From positions 4,216,001-4,280,000 of the forward strand of contig JANTQA010000026.1 of NCBI GenBank assembly GCA_027625915.1: a stretch of DNA of 64,000 bases, given 5' to 3'. The DNA comes from Anaeramoeba flamelloides. Taxonomy: Eukaryota > Metamonada > Anaeramoebidae. Under the pieces are notes generated by a model. It ran no database searches. It saw nothing but the letters and a program-made list of their open reading frames with translations, and had not been told where the DNA came from. The translations under genes were made by a program, and so were the position numbers. This document shows positions 12,902-26,400 of this stretch, piece after piece (the first letter of the stretch is position 1; each line of letters opens with the position of its first letter).

Positions 12902-13382
12902 TTTTTTGTTTGTTTGAGAATTTTTGAAATATTTATTTCTCTAAAAACATTAATGAATTTTCTTTTCACAAAACAGGATAAATTTAAAAAAACATTTTTT
13001 ATGATATTGTGTTTCTGCCTAAACAAATCATTTTAATGTATAACGATGTATTTAATGAGAACAATAGAAATTAAATATCATTTGATTAGAACTTGCTGCA
13101 CCTAAAATTTGATTTTCAAACTTTTTCAAGTTAAATTTTAAATTTGGATTAAAGATAAATTTATTAGACTTTAAAAACTTAAATTCTAATTTGAAAAAAA
13201 TATCTTAACTCTAGATTCTTTGAAGTTAATAAATATGTTGTTAGTCAATAAAACCTATATCTAAAGAGACCAGAAAAAAAAGAAAAGTATAGTAGGGAAA
13301 AAAATACCTGACCTGATAAAAATCTCTCATAAGATTTTAAATTGTGAATATTTAGAAAATTGATGTTTAATCTCTTTTTTTT

Positions 13383-13830
13383 TCAATCAAATCCTTTTTA
13401 TAAATAACCAAATTTATTATGTAGAGAGTAATAAACCCACCCAAAGTTCATTAAAGTGGGACTGTCTCTAGAATACTCAAGTAATTGTTTGATAGCATAA
13501 GTAGATCATCTTTTTTTGAGAAACAAAAAATAGAGTTTTATACCGGTTTACTAGAGTTTGGAAAAGGATAATTTTTCTTCTTGTTTTTTGATTGATGAAT
13601 TGAATGGTGTTTTGAACAGGTGTAATTTGATTAATCATCATTCTAATAAGTGTACGAGTTATATTTTATAAAGTTTGATTCTTAAAAAAAAAAAAGATTT
13701 GATTTTAAATAAAAGAAATTAAACATCAATTTTCTTAATATTCACTATTAAAAAGAGTTATCTGGTATTTTTTCCATGTAGGTATTTTTTTCACTTCTTT
13801 ACTTCAAACAATTCCTATCAGGTTTTGATA
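13383..13830 (+). repeat. Dispersed repeat E, copy 2
   Basis: Begins TCAATCAAATCCTTTTTATA. Closest to copy 3 (36695-37140): shares TAATAAACC-ACC, AAAGT-ATTAAAGT, TAATTGTTTGATAG, CTTGTTTTTTGATTG and a terminal part with TCTGGTATTTTTT. Same orientation as the other copies. Confidence 0.7.
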
Positions 13831-14465
13831 AATATAAAATATGTTTTTCCAATTGATCTTCTTTTTCTCATTAAAGAATTTCTCACCCCTTTTATCCTTA
13901 AATTTATTGGTTAAAATTAAAAGAAACTTTGTAATAATTATCAGCTATTTGTGAATTTCTGTATAATAAACTGGTTTGTAAGATGATTGTCTTTGTAAGT
14001 AAATCTTCAAAAAGATTTAGTTAATGGAAGAAAAATAATTGGAAATTGATCATAAAATCTTCAAATGTTTTTTCAAAGTTAAACGTACTGATAAATTCTA
14101 ATAAATTTCATAAAATTTTTCGTTCAATTTCCCTTTTTATAAATCTTCGAACTGTTCCTTATCAAACAGTCTAGGTCAAAGAATATTTTGATGAACAGCT
14201 AATTTTACAGAGTTTATGAACATTTGAGTTCATAAAATGCTTTAGTCAAAGCTTGAGCTTAATAATTTCAAAAAGGAAATTCAAGTAAAAAATTCCAAAC
14301 ACAAATTGCAATTTATCAGTATTATGAAAAAAGAAAAAAATTTTGAAATTGGAATTGTCAGTTTGACAACGAAACACACTGGATCTGTAAAGAAACAATT
14401 CCTTGTGGAATTAAAAAAAAACCAAAATTGACTCAAAAATATTTTTTTCCTGCTTACTTTTCTAA

Positions 14466-17400
14466 ATGAAAAACGCGATCTTGAACAAAAATTACAAAAA
14501 AGTAGAGCACATTCTGACAACAAACCCAAAAACAAAAGACGATTTAATTGATGGGATAAATAAACTGCAAATTGCAATTGATAACAAAGATCTAGCAATG
14601 TTAAAACTTTTGGTTGAATTTGATGTTAGCCCCTTGGTGGTAGGATGGGTAAATATTTTGTTTTGATTGCTCTTTCTAAATTTTTACATTTCAAAACAAG
14701 TCTAATAATCACAAATTCTCAAAAGGTGTTTAAAAAAGGTTTTCAAAAAACAAAAGTCAAAAAAAGTTCTAAGCAGAAAATTAAACTATTTTCAGAACTA
14801 CCCGAAAAACCCTTTTTTACACTTTTTGCAACGAGTCCTCACATTGAAATTTCAAAAATGAAAAGATCAAGTAATTAACGACAAACGGATCTTTGAGTAG
14901 AATGAAAAGAAGAAGAATTTTTCTTTGTTTCTGGTTTTGGGTTGTTAAACCATAAAAAATTTTTTATTGCTTTTTGTTTATTTGACCTCCAAGTTTAAAA
15001 GTCAGTGCTAAAAATTGTATTGTCCAAGATACTTTTTGTGGGACTTTTTCTTCTTTGTGTTTGTCAGTTAAATTTTGGTTGATCTCACGATTCGAAATGA
15101 AGACAAGAATAAAGAATTGAAAAGAGAAAACGATCCGAAAATTTTATCTCATTTAAAATTGAAAATGCTCGGAAAAACTCTTACAATTTTAATGAAAAGA
15201 TGGTCGAATTATTTTACAATCAAATAAGGAAAAAATCCTATGATAAAATTTCAGGGAGTATACATTTATTGAATTTATCTCTTAGGAGAGAGTTGGTCAT
15301 TGTTTTGAATTGTAAATAAATCTACTATTTTTTTTTTTTAAACTCAAACTTTTTCTTTGTGAAATTTGTAAGTAAATAATTTTTGATAACAACCGATAAG
15401 AAAGAGATTAGAACTCTTAAAAGTTTAAGATAGTATTGCAGTTGCTGTGAAAAGATTCCTAGAATTCACTTAGATTATTCGGCAAAGTTTGAATATTTTC
15501 TTATCTTCTATTTTTCCAATTATAATTTACCATTGTGGAAAAAAAGTGAAACACGGTTTTTTATTGGGAACACTAATAGAAAATTCAAAGTAAGATCAAT
15601 GAAAAAAAGAATAAATAAATAAATAAAGACCAAATGAAGCATTCGTCACAATAACAGTTTTTTTAATACTATCTTTTGGTATGGGTTTTTCATTGATTGA
15701 TCAATTATTCAAAATTTGTTGAAAAAAATAACTATTTTTGAGATCCCCAAAACCACACCAACAATTTCCATAAATCAGTAGATTTAAATTGTATTTGTTG
15801 GATTGATTATAAATAATATAATGGATTATTATTTGAAGTTAATTGGTTTCTTCTTTTAATTGATTTTACTTTTCATTTTCAGTAAGGCCCCCAATTAAAA
15901 AACTATGTTGAACTTTTTTTCCAAAATGGTTAGATCAAAATAAGAAGTATTTTACTATGAAAATTTCACTTTAAAAATGTTATTTAAAATTATTTTAGAG
16001 TACTTTAAAGAATTTATTTGACAACGTTGTTGGTTAATAGGTAACACTGAGATTTGACAATGTCGCAATTTAAAACCAATTGAATGCATATTTGTTCCAA
16101 TAAACTAAAATTATTTGTTCTTTAAAAGCTAAAAAAAAATTGCTTCATAATTTGGGGAATGTTTGGAAAAGGATAAATTCCATTTCTTTATTGAAAACAA
16201 TGCCTAAAACCAGATATTGATTTTTTTCTCATTCCAAAAAAAAAACTAAGATCTCATTTTACCAAAAAAAAAAAATTTGTTTGTTCTCCTTTTTCTTCAG
16301 AAAAAAGAAACCATTTATAAAAGATACCAAAAAGGAGAAAAAAAAAAATTATCATTTTTGAAAAAAAAAAAAAAAATACATTTTTTTTTTACTATGCAAA
16401 GTCAAGAAATTTTGGAGGAATAGTTCAAAATCATTCTTTGTTAAGAACACATAATAGATGCAGGTTTTTAAGTTTGATCGTTTTCTGGAATTGGCTGAAA
16501 AATGTGGAATAAAAGGGGAAATAGATCTCATGAAAGGACTGACAATCTAGTTTGTCTCTGTAAAATTTAAACCAGGTTTTGTCTCCAATGACGAAAATCT
16601 AAAATTTAACTTTAATTTTTTTGTTAACTCCATTGGGAGAAAAAGATCCTTTGAAGAAAAATATCTTCAAAGTACCATTAAAAAATAACAAATTAGATGT
16701 TTTTCTTATTTTTTATTTGTTTGATTTTTTTTTTGTTTCGACGAGTTAGATTCTGAGTTCCAAAAATAAATAGCACCTCAGATTGTTTCATTTGTTAAAC
16801 AGATTAGTTTTAATTCCTCGTTTGGGATCCCCTTCCAGACTCAAAATATGATATTGTTACAGTGCAAAGAGGATATTAATCGCCGTTCTTCAAACTCCAC
16901 ACTATCATCTTATTTAACTTCGAACAATATCATATTTTGAGTTCTCCCAGACCAAACTCGGATTATAACAAGGAGATTGATTGTTTCCAAATCAAAACAA
17001 TAAAGACAGAAATTAATTTTTGATTTGTTTCATTTCTATGATTAATTTTAATGATTCGTCTGAACAAATTTCTTGATTCAAAAAGCACAAATTAATAAAA
17101 CCACAATTTAATATCAAATAAAATCTTGAAAAAAATAACCATTCTGAAAAAAAAATGTTAAATTGAAGAGATTGTCAAATCGATTTTAATTGAAAAACGA
17201 TAGTTAGCAAATAGGAAAAATTTTCAATTATTTTTTTACTTATTTTTCACTCTACAACGAAGATATATGAAACTGATATTCCTCAAAATGTATTTGTACC
17301 TCTTGAAAAATCTTAAAGTCAATTTCAAATGAATAGGGAAATCATGTAGAGAATCAAAAAATCCAAAAAAAAATCACTTTTAATTGTTTAAAATTAAATC

Positions 17401-20400
17401 TTAATTTTAGATTATTGAACATTCTTAAATTTTGGTTTAATGTGATACTTTGAAATTTGATGTTTTGGATTATATTTTAATACAAATAATCAATCTAATT
17501 TTTGGATTTGGTTTTTGTTTTCAAACGAACAAAAAAATACATTTATCAATATTAGAAAAGGAGAACTTTTACTAATATTTTACAATTACAATCGATTTGA
17601 CAATTTTTTTTCCTGAACGATAAGTAAAAATAAAATAACAACCTGCCTCTATGATAACATTAATTATTTTTTTCACAATAATAAAAAATCAAAATTCTTT
17701 ATTTACAACTCAAAAATATTTGAGTTAGTAGTCATGCTCAACAATTATAAAACCCAGAACATCCACCAATTGCTTAAATAAACATTACAATCTTAGCAAT
17801 AACAATTCAATTACTTTTTGTCCTTTATGTTTAAAATATGAACAAAAGGAAATAATAGAAAAAATTTATTGATCAATTTTTATGGGTATTATCATCCTAT
17901 GAAAATGATAGATTGATATTTCTAAGCAAATCCAAAGAAATAAATCTTAATGAAATAATTTTAATCTAAGAAGGTTTGAAATTATTTTAATTGATTAATA
18001 ATCGCGAAATACATGATTTTACACTTAAATTTCTGATAGGGGATCCAAGTATAAGGGGATCTAGATTGTAATTTATACTTATTTAATATTACAAAAAAAG
18101 ATTGATTATTTTTCTGGAGATCAGTTTGAAAAAAGTGAGGACTATTTTTTAAAACTTGTTTCATGTTTTCTCTTTTAAAAAAGTGAAAACTTTTCAGAAT
18201 TAAAACTATTTGAAAGTTTTCTATTTTAATAAAGTGATGGAACCAACCCTTAAATAGGTGGAGAGGTTGTATTCTGATGGAAATTCATTTTTTTTTTAAA
18301 GTTCCCACTTTATTAAAATAGAAAACTTTCAAATAGTTTTAATTCTGAGAGTCTAAAAAAAAAAGTTGTCACTTTCATAAAATAGTTGTAACTTTTTCAA
18401 AACATTAATTTTTTTTGCTCAAGTAGGGAATTTTTTTCATGTTTAATACAAAAAAAAAGAATGTTTTATTAAAACTTCACAATAATGAAATTTAACAAAG
18501 TTTAATATGCCTTAGAGCCTCAGGTTCAATGTATTTTTTAAGGGGATGTGGTTACATTTTACCAACTTTTGAATAACCTAGTTTATTCGGAATTGAATTA
18601 TTAAAATTATTCGAAAAACTAAATTGATTAAAGCTTTTAATAAACAGGAGAACAGAATATATCCTAGTATAATAGATCTTTAAACCAATTAAAAAAATGG
18701 AATCAAAAAATTAAAAAAATTGATCAAGAAAAAATAAAAAAAAAATCCATTTATTTATTGATCTTATCTATAACATTTAATACAATTACTTCTTCTTTAC
18801 CTGGTTTTATATTTTAATGATCCCCTAAAAAACATCTCCAAATTATTGAGAAACAGCTTAATTTCTATTTTTAAAGAATTTTCAAAATAAATTTTAAATT
18901 CCCATTTCCATTTTATTTAATTAAATCTAATTCTGATTAGTTCAAAAAAAATATGATATTTTTTTCAATTCATTTTCACAAATAAAGATTTATTGGTTTA
19001 ATTTGTTGGATTTGATAAACACTTTATTTTCTATCTAATTTGTAAAAAACAAAATTATTATGAATGCCACTTCTAACATTTTTTAACCGTATTTTCTTTT
19101 TCTTTGGGTCGGACTTTTTGGGAAGCTTTTTGATTTCAATAATTCAAGCTTCCCCCATTTTAATCTTTAAAACAATATCCTTGATTTTTACTTTGATAAA
19201 TAATAATAACCAGAAAAAGAATTTTGAAACAAAATTTTGAAAAAAATGTTTTTTAAAATAATAATAAATAGTACAGGGACCAGAAATTCAAGGTAATAAT
19301 TTTTTTGGATGAATCCGAATTAAGAAGATAAAGAAGAAACAAATCTTCAAAATATACTTTGAATTTTTTTTTTTTTTTTCATTCTTGATTTAAACAAGTT
19401 TATTTGGAAATATGATCTTTCTTATTTGATGTTAAAAAAAAAAACATTTGTTTAAAATACAAACCTTCTTAGGTCTATTTTTTGGTTTTTTTCTATTATT
19501 AATTTCAAGGATTCATCTGAACAAATTTCTTGATTCAAAAAACACAAGTTAATAAAACCTCAATTTAATATCAAAAAAATGTTGAAAATATTTATAATAT
19601 TTAAAGATTTCAACTCTTATTTACTTTGTGTTTGGATCTCTTTTCACAAATAAAGTAATTAATTATATTTTTATTTCAAAGTTTCCATATCTGGTGGCAC
19701 TCAACAAAAAATCCTTTTTCAGTAAGGTTCTCACAGTTAAAATTTTCAAAAATGGGAAAATATCAATACTTTCTTAAATTACTTTCAAAATTCAGAAAAA
19801 ATCAGAAAAAAGCATATTTTGTATAATAAAAATAAATATGAATGATTTAATCTGTTAATGTTATGGAAAATAGCGAGATTTTTTTTTTTTTTTCAAACTA
19901 TTTCCTCTATTAGAAAAATTTTGAAAAATAATAATTTTAAAAATAGTAAATTAACTAATAACCATAAAAAAAACATTCTAGTAAATTTAATATAATAATC
20001 CATAAAATTTTTACTACAAATAATGAAACTTAAAAAAAAGGTAAAAAAATCTGATTACTCTAATACCAAACTTACTTTTAAAGCTATTGTTCAGAAATGG
20101 ATGATTGTTTTTAAAAGCTTTGATCCATTTTATACTTTTTTTGAAAAGTTCAAAATTCAACATATTTTCTAATTATTCGAAAAAAAAAAATATTTTCTTT
20201 GAAAGAATAATCAAGTCTTGTTGTGTGCGAAGAAAGTGTAAAAGTGTATCATTTAAAAATAAAATCACTCTGCTTTGAAATAACTGATAATAAAAAATAT
20301 TTTTTAATTTTCCAAAATTTTCAATAATTATTCTAAACTTGAAAAAATATAATTACTTTATGAAAGACCAGACCAAATCTATTTTTTATTTTTGCAAATT

Positions 20401-23400
20401 AAAAAAATATGTGAAAAATCAACCAAATCATTAAATTAAAAATATTCCCAAAATATTTTTTTTAAAGTCTGGAAAATTAAACTTAGAACCCCAAGAAATA
20501 ATTTTTAATTTGATTATTTCTAACCACCCAAATAAAAATTTTAGTGTGATAAAATTATATCACAAGTACTAAGCTATCACATCTATATCACACTTCTGAG
20601 CACATGTGATAAAAATTTCTCACTTGTAATACATATTGATAATAAATAAATAAAATTTCATATCCCATAGATACCACTGTGCGATTTCCTATTCATTTTT
20701 TATCTGAGGTTAGTACACCTTTGTTGTGGGATAAGGCTGTATCACATGTATATTCCACTATAACAGAAAATTATTTTTAGTCTTGGAATAATTAATAACC
20801 CAATCTTGATTTCTATCAGTAATTTTAGTAATAATCCAAAGACTAAAAGTATCAATTAGATTTTACTCTTATTTCTCAAAATTTTAAATATTTTCAAACC
20901 AATAAAAAATATAACAATTAATAATTGATAAAAAAAAGAATAGATATTATCAAATAACTTATGCAAATAATAACAGTTCGTTGTTTATACTCTTAATATT
21001 CAAATACAAATTAATTTAAATTTTCAGAAATTTAATAAATTATTTGTGAACACAATTAAAGATCAATTTTTTCTGGATCTTTCAAGGGTCCAATATTTGA
21101 TTTATTTTTCTTGTAGTTTTAACATGTGATTCAAGTTTCAATGTTATTTGCTCACACAAACTTATCAGGAATTACTAAAAATGAGATTTCATAAAAACAA
21201 AAATATTTTTATCAATTTTTATTTTTTAATTTCACAATTTGATCCCAAAAATTCTAATCAAAAGGACGAGATGCTTTAACTGGAGAAAATGAACCCCTTT
21301 TAAAAATGATAATTCAATTCTTTAAAGTTGATATAATATGTTTATTTATCAAGTTTAATCGTACCATTATGAAAATAAGTAACAGTATTACCCCCGTGGA
21401 AAAAAAAAAAAATTAATAATATTTACTAGCACCTGAAATTTCTTTTTGTAAAAACAAGTAAAAAGGAAATTTAGTGCGTAATGTAAACTTCTTCAATAAT
21501 AATATTAATAAAAATAACTTTTATTTCCCACTTTTTTAAAACCCCTTTTATGAAATAATGTTACATTAAACAATTCATTTTTTATTTCTTTATGAATAAA
21601 TAGTCTGGGGAGAATGTATTTGAATATACAATCAAAAAGAAAAAACCAAGAAAATATATCGAAACAATTTTGAATGTTTCAAAAAATTATTTTACATTTA
21701 TTTTTCAAGAACCAATGATTTCACAAAAGCTAGGCGTTTTCCTAAAATCCAAAAAATGGAAAGTCAGCATCAAGTTAAATTTTCAATTTCTAAGGAAATG
21801 TCTAGATAGCAACGTTGTCAAATTCGCAAGATTTAAAAAAATTTGGACAAGTATAATCAGTTTGTCAAAAGAAGCCTCGATCAACGAAAAACAAAAATAT
21901 CAAGATCTTCAAGATCGTATTTTTTATTATTCTGTCCTGCAAAATAATGAAAAAATTGCAACCTATATTTTATCAAATGGAGCAGGTGTCAACTATTGGG
22001 AACCAAAAACAGAAACAAATTCATTATTTTGGGCAATTTATTACCATTTCTCGATAGATTTTATTGAATCATTATTTGCAAATAAAATTAACTATTCAGT
22101 ATTAGAGAAAGTGCCCGATCTACACCCGGTAACTGGGAAACTGATTAATCTTAAATACATTGAACAGCCCTTTTTCGCTAATCAAGTTTGTGTTTTAAAT
22201 ATAGCTGTAATGTTTAGAGTAAGCATAGATATTTTTAAATTATTAGTCAATTATACCGATCAGTATCGTTTTGTTGATTCAAACGATATGTCACTTCTTG
22301 ATTGGTGTCTTTGCAAAAAAAATAGATCCCAATATTCAAAAGTAATCTTGAATCACATGCTAGAAGATAAAAATAGGATCAAAAATCAAAAGCAACTCAT
22401 CCCGATTAGTAATAAGCCGTACAATAATTCGTTAGTCCTTTCAATCAAGAACTCAACTGTAGAAATCACCAAAATATTACTCGACAATGCAGTAGATTGC
22501 AATTCCAGAGATCACGATGGAATAGATGCCATTATATGGTCTCTATATTATCACCAACCAGCTGAGATTATCCAATGGTATATCAAGAAAGGATATGATG
22601 TTAAAAAAACATTCCCGGCTTTCTCTTTTAAGGTTTATGATCATCAAAACAAAAAAATAAAGAAAAGCATTTCATATCCTTATTTAAAAAAAAAAAATCG
22701 AAAGTTAACCCTAATGCACTATGCAGTAATTTTCGAAAGCCCAATTGATACCTTTGATGCTTTGTTAAATGCTGGATGCGATTTTTTATCACAAGACAAG
22801 GTGGGCAATACAGCCCTTCATTTAAGTTTGTCAACAAAAGAAAAAACAAAATACTTTGATCATTTTTGTCTTTCTTATAATGAGAACCTCCCAAAACGAT
22901 TATCTCTCAATAAAATGCTATTCAACTTATTAATTTTTAATTTTCCAACCTCCACAATAAGATGTCTTATGGAAAAAGATGTTAAACTTACAAACATTAG
23001 TAAATATAAATCCATTACAGAATTATTTATGTTGAAATCTATCGATGATGGAACCTACCGATATCTTTCAAAAAGGAAAAACCTTGAAATACCATTTTAT
23101 ATTGTAAGTTTTTATTTTTAATTATTATTATTTTAAATGTATTCTTCTCTCCAACCCTTCTTATTTGTTGCCCTTTACCTCCTGCTTTCGTTTAATTTAC
23201 CCTTTTCAACATAAATTTTATTTCAAAAACAAAAAAGAAAAGATAATTTTAATTTAATAAGGATCATCCTAAAAATATACATTTTTATTCCTAAATTTTA
23301 ATCTATAAAATAATATTCATAGAAAGGAGATCTTCACTATTTATTACAATGTGAAAAAATAGAACATTTAGAAACCTTATTATTAAAAGGTGCAGAAGTG

Positions 23401-26400
23401 AATGAAGTTTACCAGGTATTTTTTTTTTTTTTATTTTATTTTATTATTATTGTCTTTTTCTTTTCTTCAAAAATATTTTTAATTCAAAAGAAAAAGAAAA
23501 ATGAAATTAGAATTTTAAATTAATTCTTTAAAAAAAAAACTTTATTAATTTCAGATTTTCTTTTTTGGAATCATTCGTTTGAACACAAATATATTATACT
23601 TAGTTTTATTATGAGAAACAATAAAACAAAAAAGAACGACCCCTTGAAATTTAGAGTTAAGAGAAGTAAATCAACTTTAAAAATAGAAAATTTTCAAATT
23701 TTTGTATAATCTTTTTTCAATTTTTTGAACATTTTTTTCAAAAGATATATTTCTATTAAGGAGCTATTCACTCGAAAAAAATTGTTTATCCAAAGGTGGT
23801 AGACACACTATTTGGTCAAATATTAAACTTTTATTCGTCATTAAACTGGCTTTAAAAGTTAATAAAATTGAATCCTGATTGTTTAAGGTTGATAATTTTT
23901 TTGCTGTAAAAATTAAAGAAAAAAATTGGATCTTTTACATAGGAGACATTGGTATTAAAAAAAAAATATTTTATTATTGCTGGACAGAAGTATAAATTAC
24001 TATCTAAATGCCCTTTTACTTCTATTTCTTCAAAGATATATTTAAGCATAAAATCATCGATTTCATGATCGTTCAAGGGAAAGACACATCCAATTTTTTT
24101 TTATGTTGAAAAGCAAAAATAAAAAATTGAAAAGGAAAAAAGGAAAAAGAAAAAGAAAAAGAAAAAAAAATTGAAATTTAAAAAGGGTTTATAAGAAGAA
24201 ATTTGTAAAAAAATCAAAAAAAAAAATTAAAACAACAATGCTATTTTTAATTCAGGACTCTCAAAATCATATACACAATACTTTTGATTAAGTGAATTTG
24301 ATAATTGATCATAAATGTTTTTTTCGGGATATTCTAGTTTACTTCTTTTAGTTTCTTTTTCTTTTTGATCTTGTATTTTTTAAACTCTTATTGTTTTTTT
24401 ACTTTTCTTTTTTATTTTTCAAGTTAACCATACTTTTGTGTAACATTTTGGTATTAACATGTATCCACTTGATCTTTTCCCTTTGTAACTCTTCTTCTCA
24501 ATATAAAGAAAATTCAATACAGGGAAAAATGGAAAAAAATCAAGAATGAATTATTTTTTTTTTGTTTTTTTTATGAAAAAATGAAAAAGAAAATTATTAA
24601 ATCTATATTTTGATTCAATATAATAAGTTTTTAACTGTTTTTTTTTTACCATTTTCATCATTCAACTACAATAAATAGTGTTTATTGTAACAAATATTTT
24701 AATAAAGGATTTTTTTTTTTCCTTTTGATTGATACTTCTTTTGGATAAATAAAAAATCATTTTATTGGAATATTATAAAATATTGGTATTATTATTTAAA
24801 GAAGGATAATTTTAATTAATAATTTTATCAAACAACTAAAAAATATTTACAAATAAACTGTGTTTTTATTTTATGATGAAATTTGATTTTTTCAAATAAA
24901 ATTTTCTTAAAGATATTTGGGAATAGAACTAATTTAACCCACAAAATTCAAAATCAAAATTTTTTCATTCCAAAAATGATTTAAATTATTAAAATATTTT
25001 TGTGGAATACAATCAAACAGTTTGTTAAAAAAAGTTTTTTACTTTTGAAATATTCTTTTGCAATTTTTTTTTATTTTTTAGAAAACCAGAAAACAACCTT
25101 TTTTAAAAACTTTTAAAAATAAATTTTTTTTACTGAAATATATCATAATTTCATCGATAAAATTTTGTTAAACTTCCATCAAATATTCGTTTATTAAATC
25201 ACCTATACTTCAATAAGTTTTATTGGATGATATTTGTATTGAAAGATTAATAATTAAAAATAATAACAAAAAGAAATAATTTTGCTTTCAAAATCAAGAC
25301 TTTCCAAAATAAAACTAAAAATATTGTTACATAATTTTCAAGAATTAACTAAATTTTTAAATAAAAATAATAGGTTACTTCTTTTAGTTTTTAGATTGGG
25401 AAATGTGAAATTTTGATTCCAAAAAAATAAATGTCAAAAATTAACTTGTTTACACGATCTAAAAAAAAAATGAATACAATGTAGAATAAATCCTTAATGG
25501 GGTATTTTCTAAATTAATTCAGGACAAACACAACGAATATCATGCTTTCTTTTTGATTCAGAAGTTAACGATTTTTTATTCATCTATTAAAAGAATTTTA
25601 TTTTGCAAAAAAATGGGTTTTATTGGAGTTTTTATTTATTTTTCTACTTTAAAAAATCACTTATCAAGTACTTAAAAATCAACCTAAGAAAGTATTAACC
25701 AATTATTTTTTTTTCTATTAATTTAATTATTGTATTTTTGTAAATTAAATCAAGAAAAAATGACAAAATAATCATTTTTTCAGACATAATTATATTGATT
25801 ATTTCTTGATCAAAGATCTTTGTTAGTCTATACCCGAATAATTTAGAGTAATAGTGGAATTTTTAATTTTTTTTTATATTGATAATTATTTTAATTGCTT
25901 GAAAAAGCCTCTAATTTTCAAAAATTAACTGAAAAAAAGGAATTTACGAAAATGGGGGTTTCCTCTTGATTTTTAATAAATGGTAAGAACTTTTTTTCAA
26001 AATTGGAATTCTAAAGATGCTTTTTATTAATGTAACTCAACTGTTTTGGATGGCGAGATGAGATTAAAAAATAACATTGAAAATGTATTTTAATCTTGAA
26101 ACTTTTAATTTTTTTTGGTTGACTTAGCGGATTTCAAAACTATTCTTTCAAAATTTGAAATCCATCTTGCTAATAAAGATTAAAAATAAAAATAAAAATA
26201 TAAAGAATTTTAATTTTTAATTATCAATTTTTTTTTTTTTTTTTATTAACTGTTGTAACTTAATTCCAAGCCTACAATAATTTGTGCTATCTGATTCGGA
26301 ATTCAAAATTATTCGATATATTTCCCTTTCTGTGTAAAATTAAAATATTACCCATCAAGAAAGATATATAGGATAATTTTTTCATCCACCTTCAAATAAC

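Larger units (their letters stand above)
10112..14465. other. Intergenic region, kinase to ankyrin-BTB gene
   Basis: Contains the (TA)n tract, a minus-strand copy of repeat F (~11610-12085), a second TA microsatellite (12869-12896) and repeat E copy 2. A short less AT-rich patch near 12585-12625 is unexplained. No gene was recognised. Confidence 0.6.
14649..21603 (+). other. Intron 1 of the ankyrin-BTB gene (6.96 kb)
   Basis: Donor GTAAAT, acceptor AAATAG, phase 0 on both sides. It contains MITE D copy 1, repeat L (17030-17130 and 19495-19580, sharing TGAACAAATTTCTTGATTCA), repeat K copy 2, the perfect foldback C copy 2 and a TATCACA cluster near 20541-20760. No alternative exon was recognised, though a small one cannot be excluded. 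Confidence 0.7.

Noticed and set aside
12724-13026. 100-codon minus-strand frame
   Set aside because: Runs through a TA microsatellite (YIYIYI) and homopolymers; not a protein.
14281-14598. Minus-strand open frame of 105 codons
   Set aside because: Overlaps the first exon of the ankyrin-BTB gene on the other strand and has no recognisable similarity.
21670-21717. Translation start of the ankyrin-BTB gene at the ORF start near 21670, or at ATG 21715
   Set aside because: The frame is open back to an acceptor at 21602-21603, and the residues there complete the ankyrin repeat begun in the 14466-14648 exon in the same phase.
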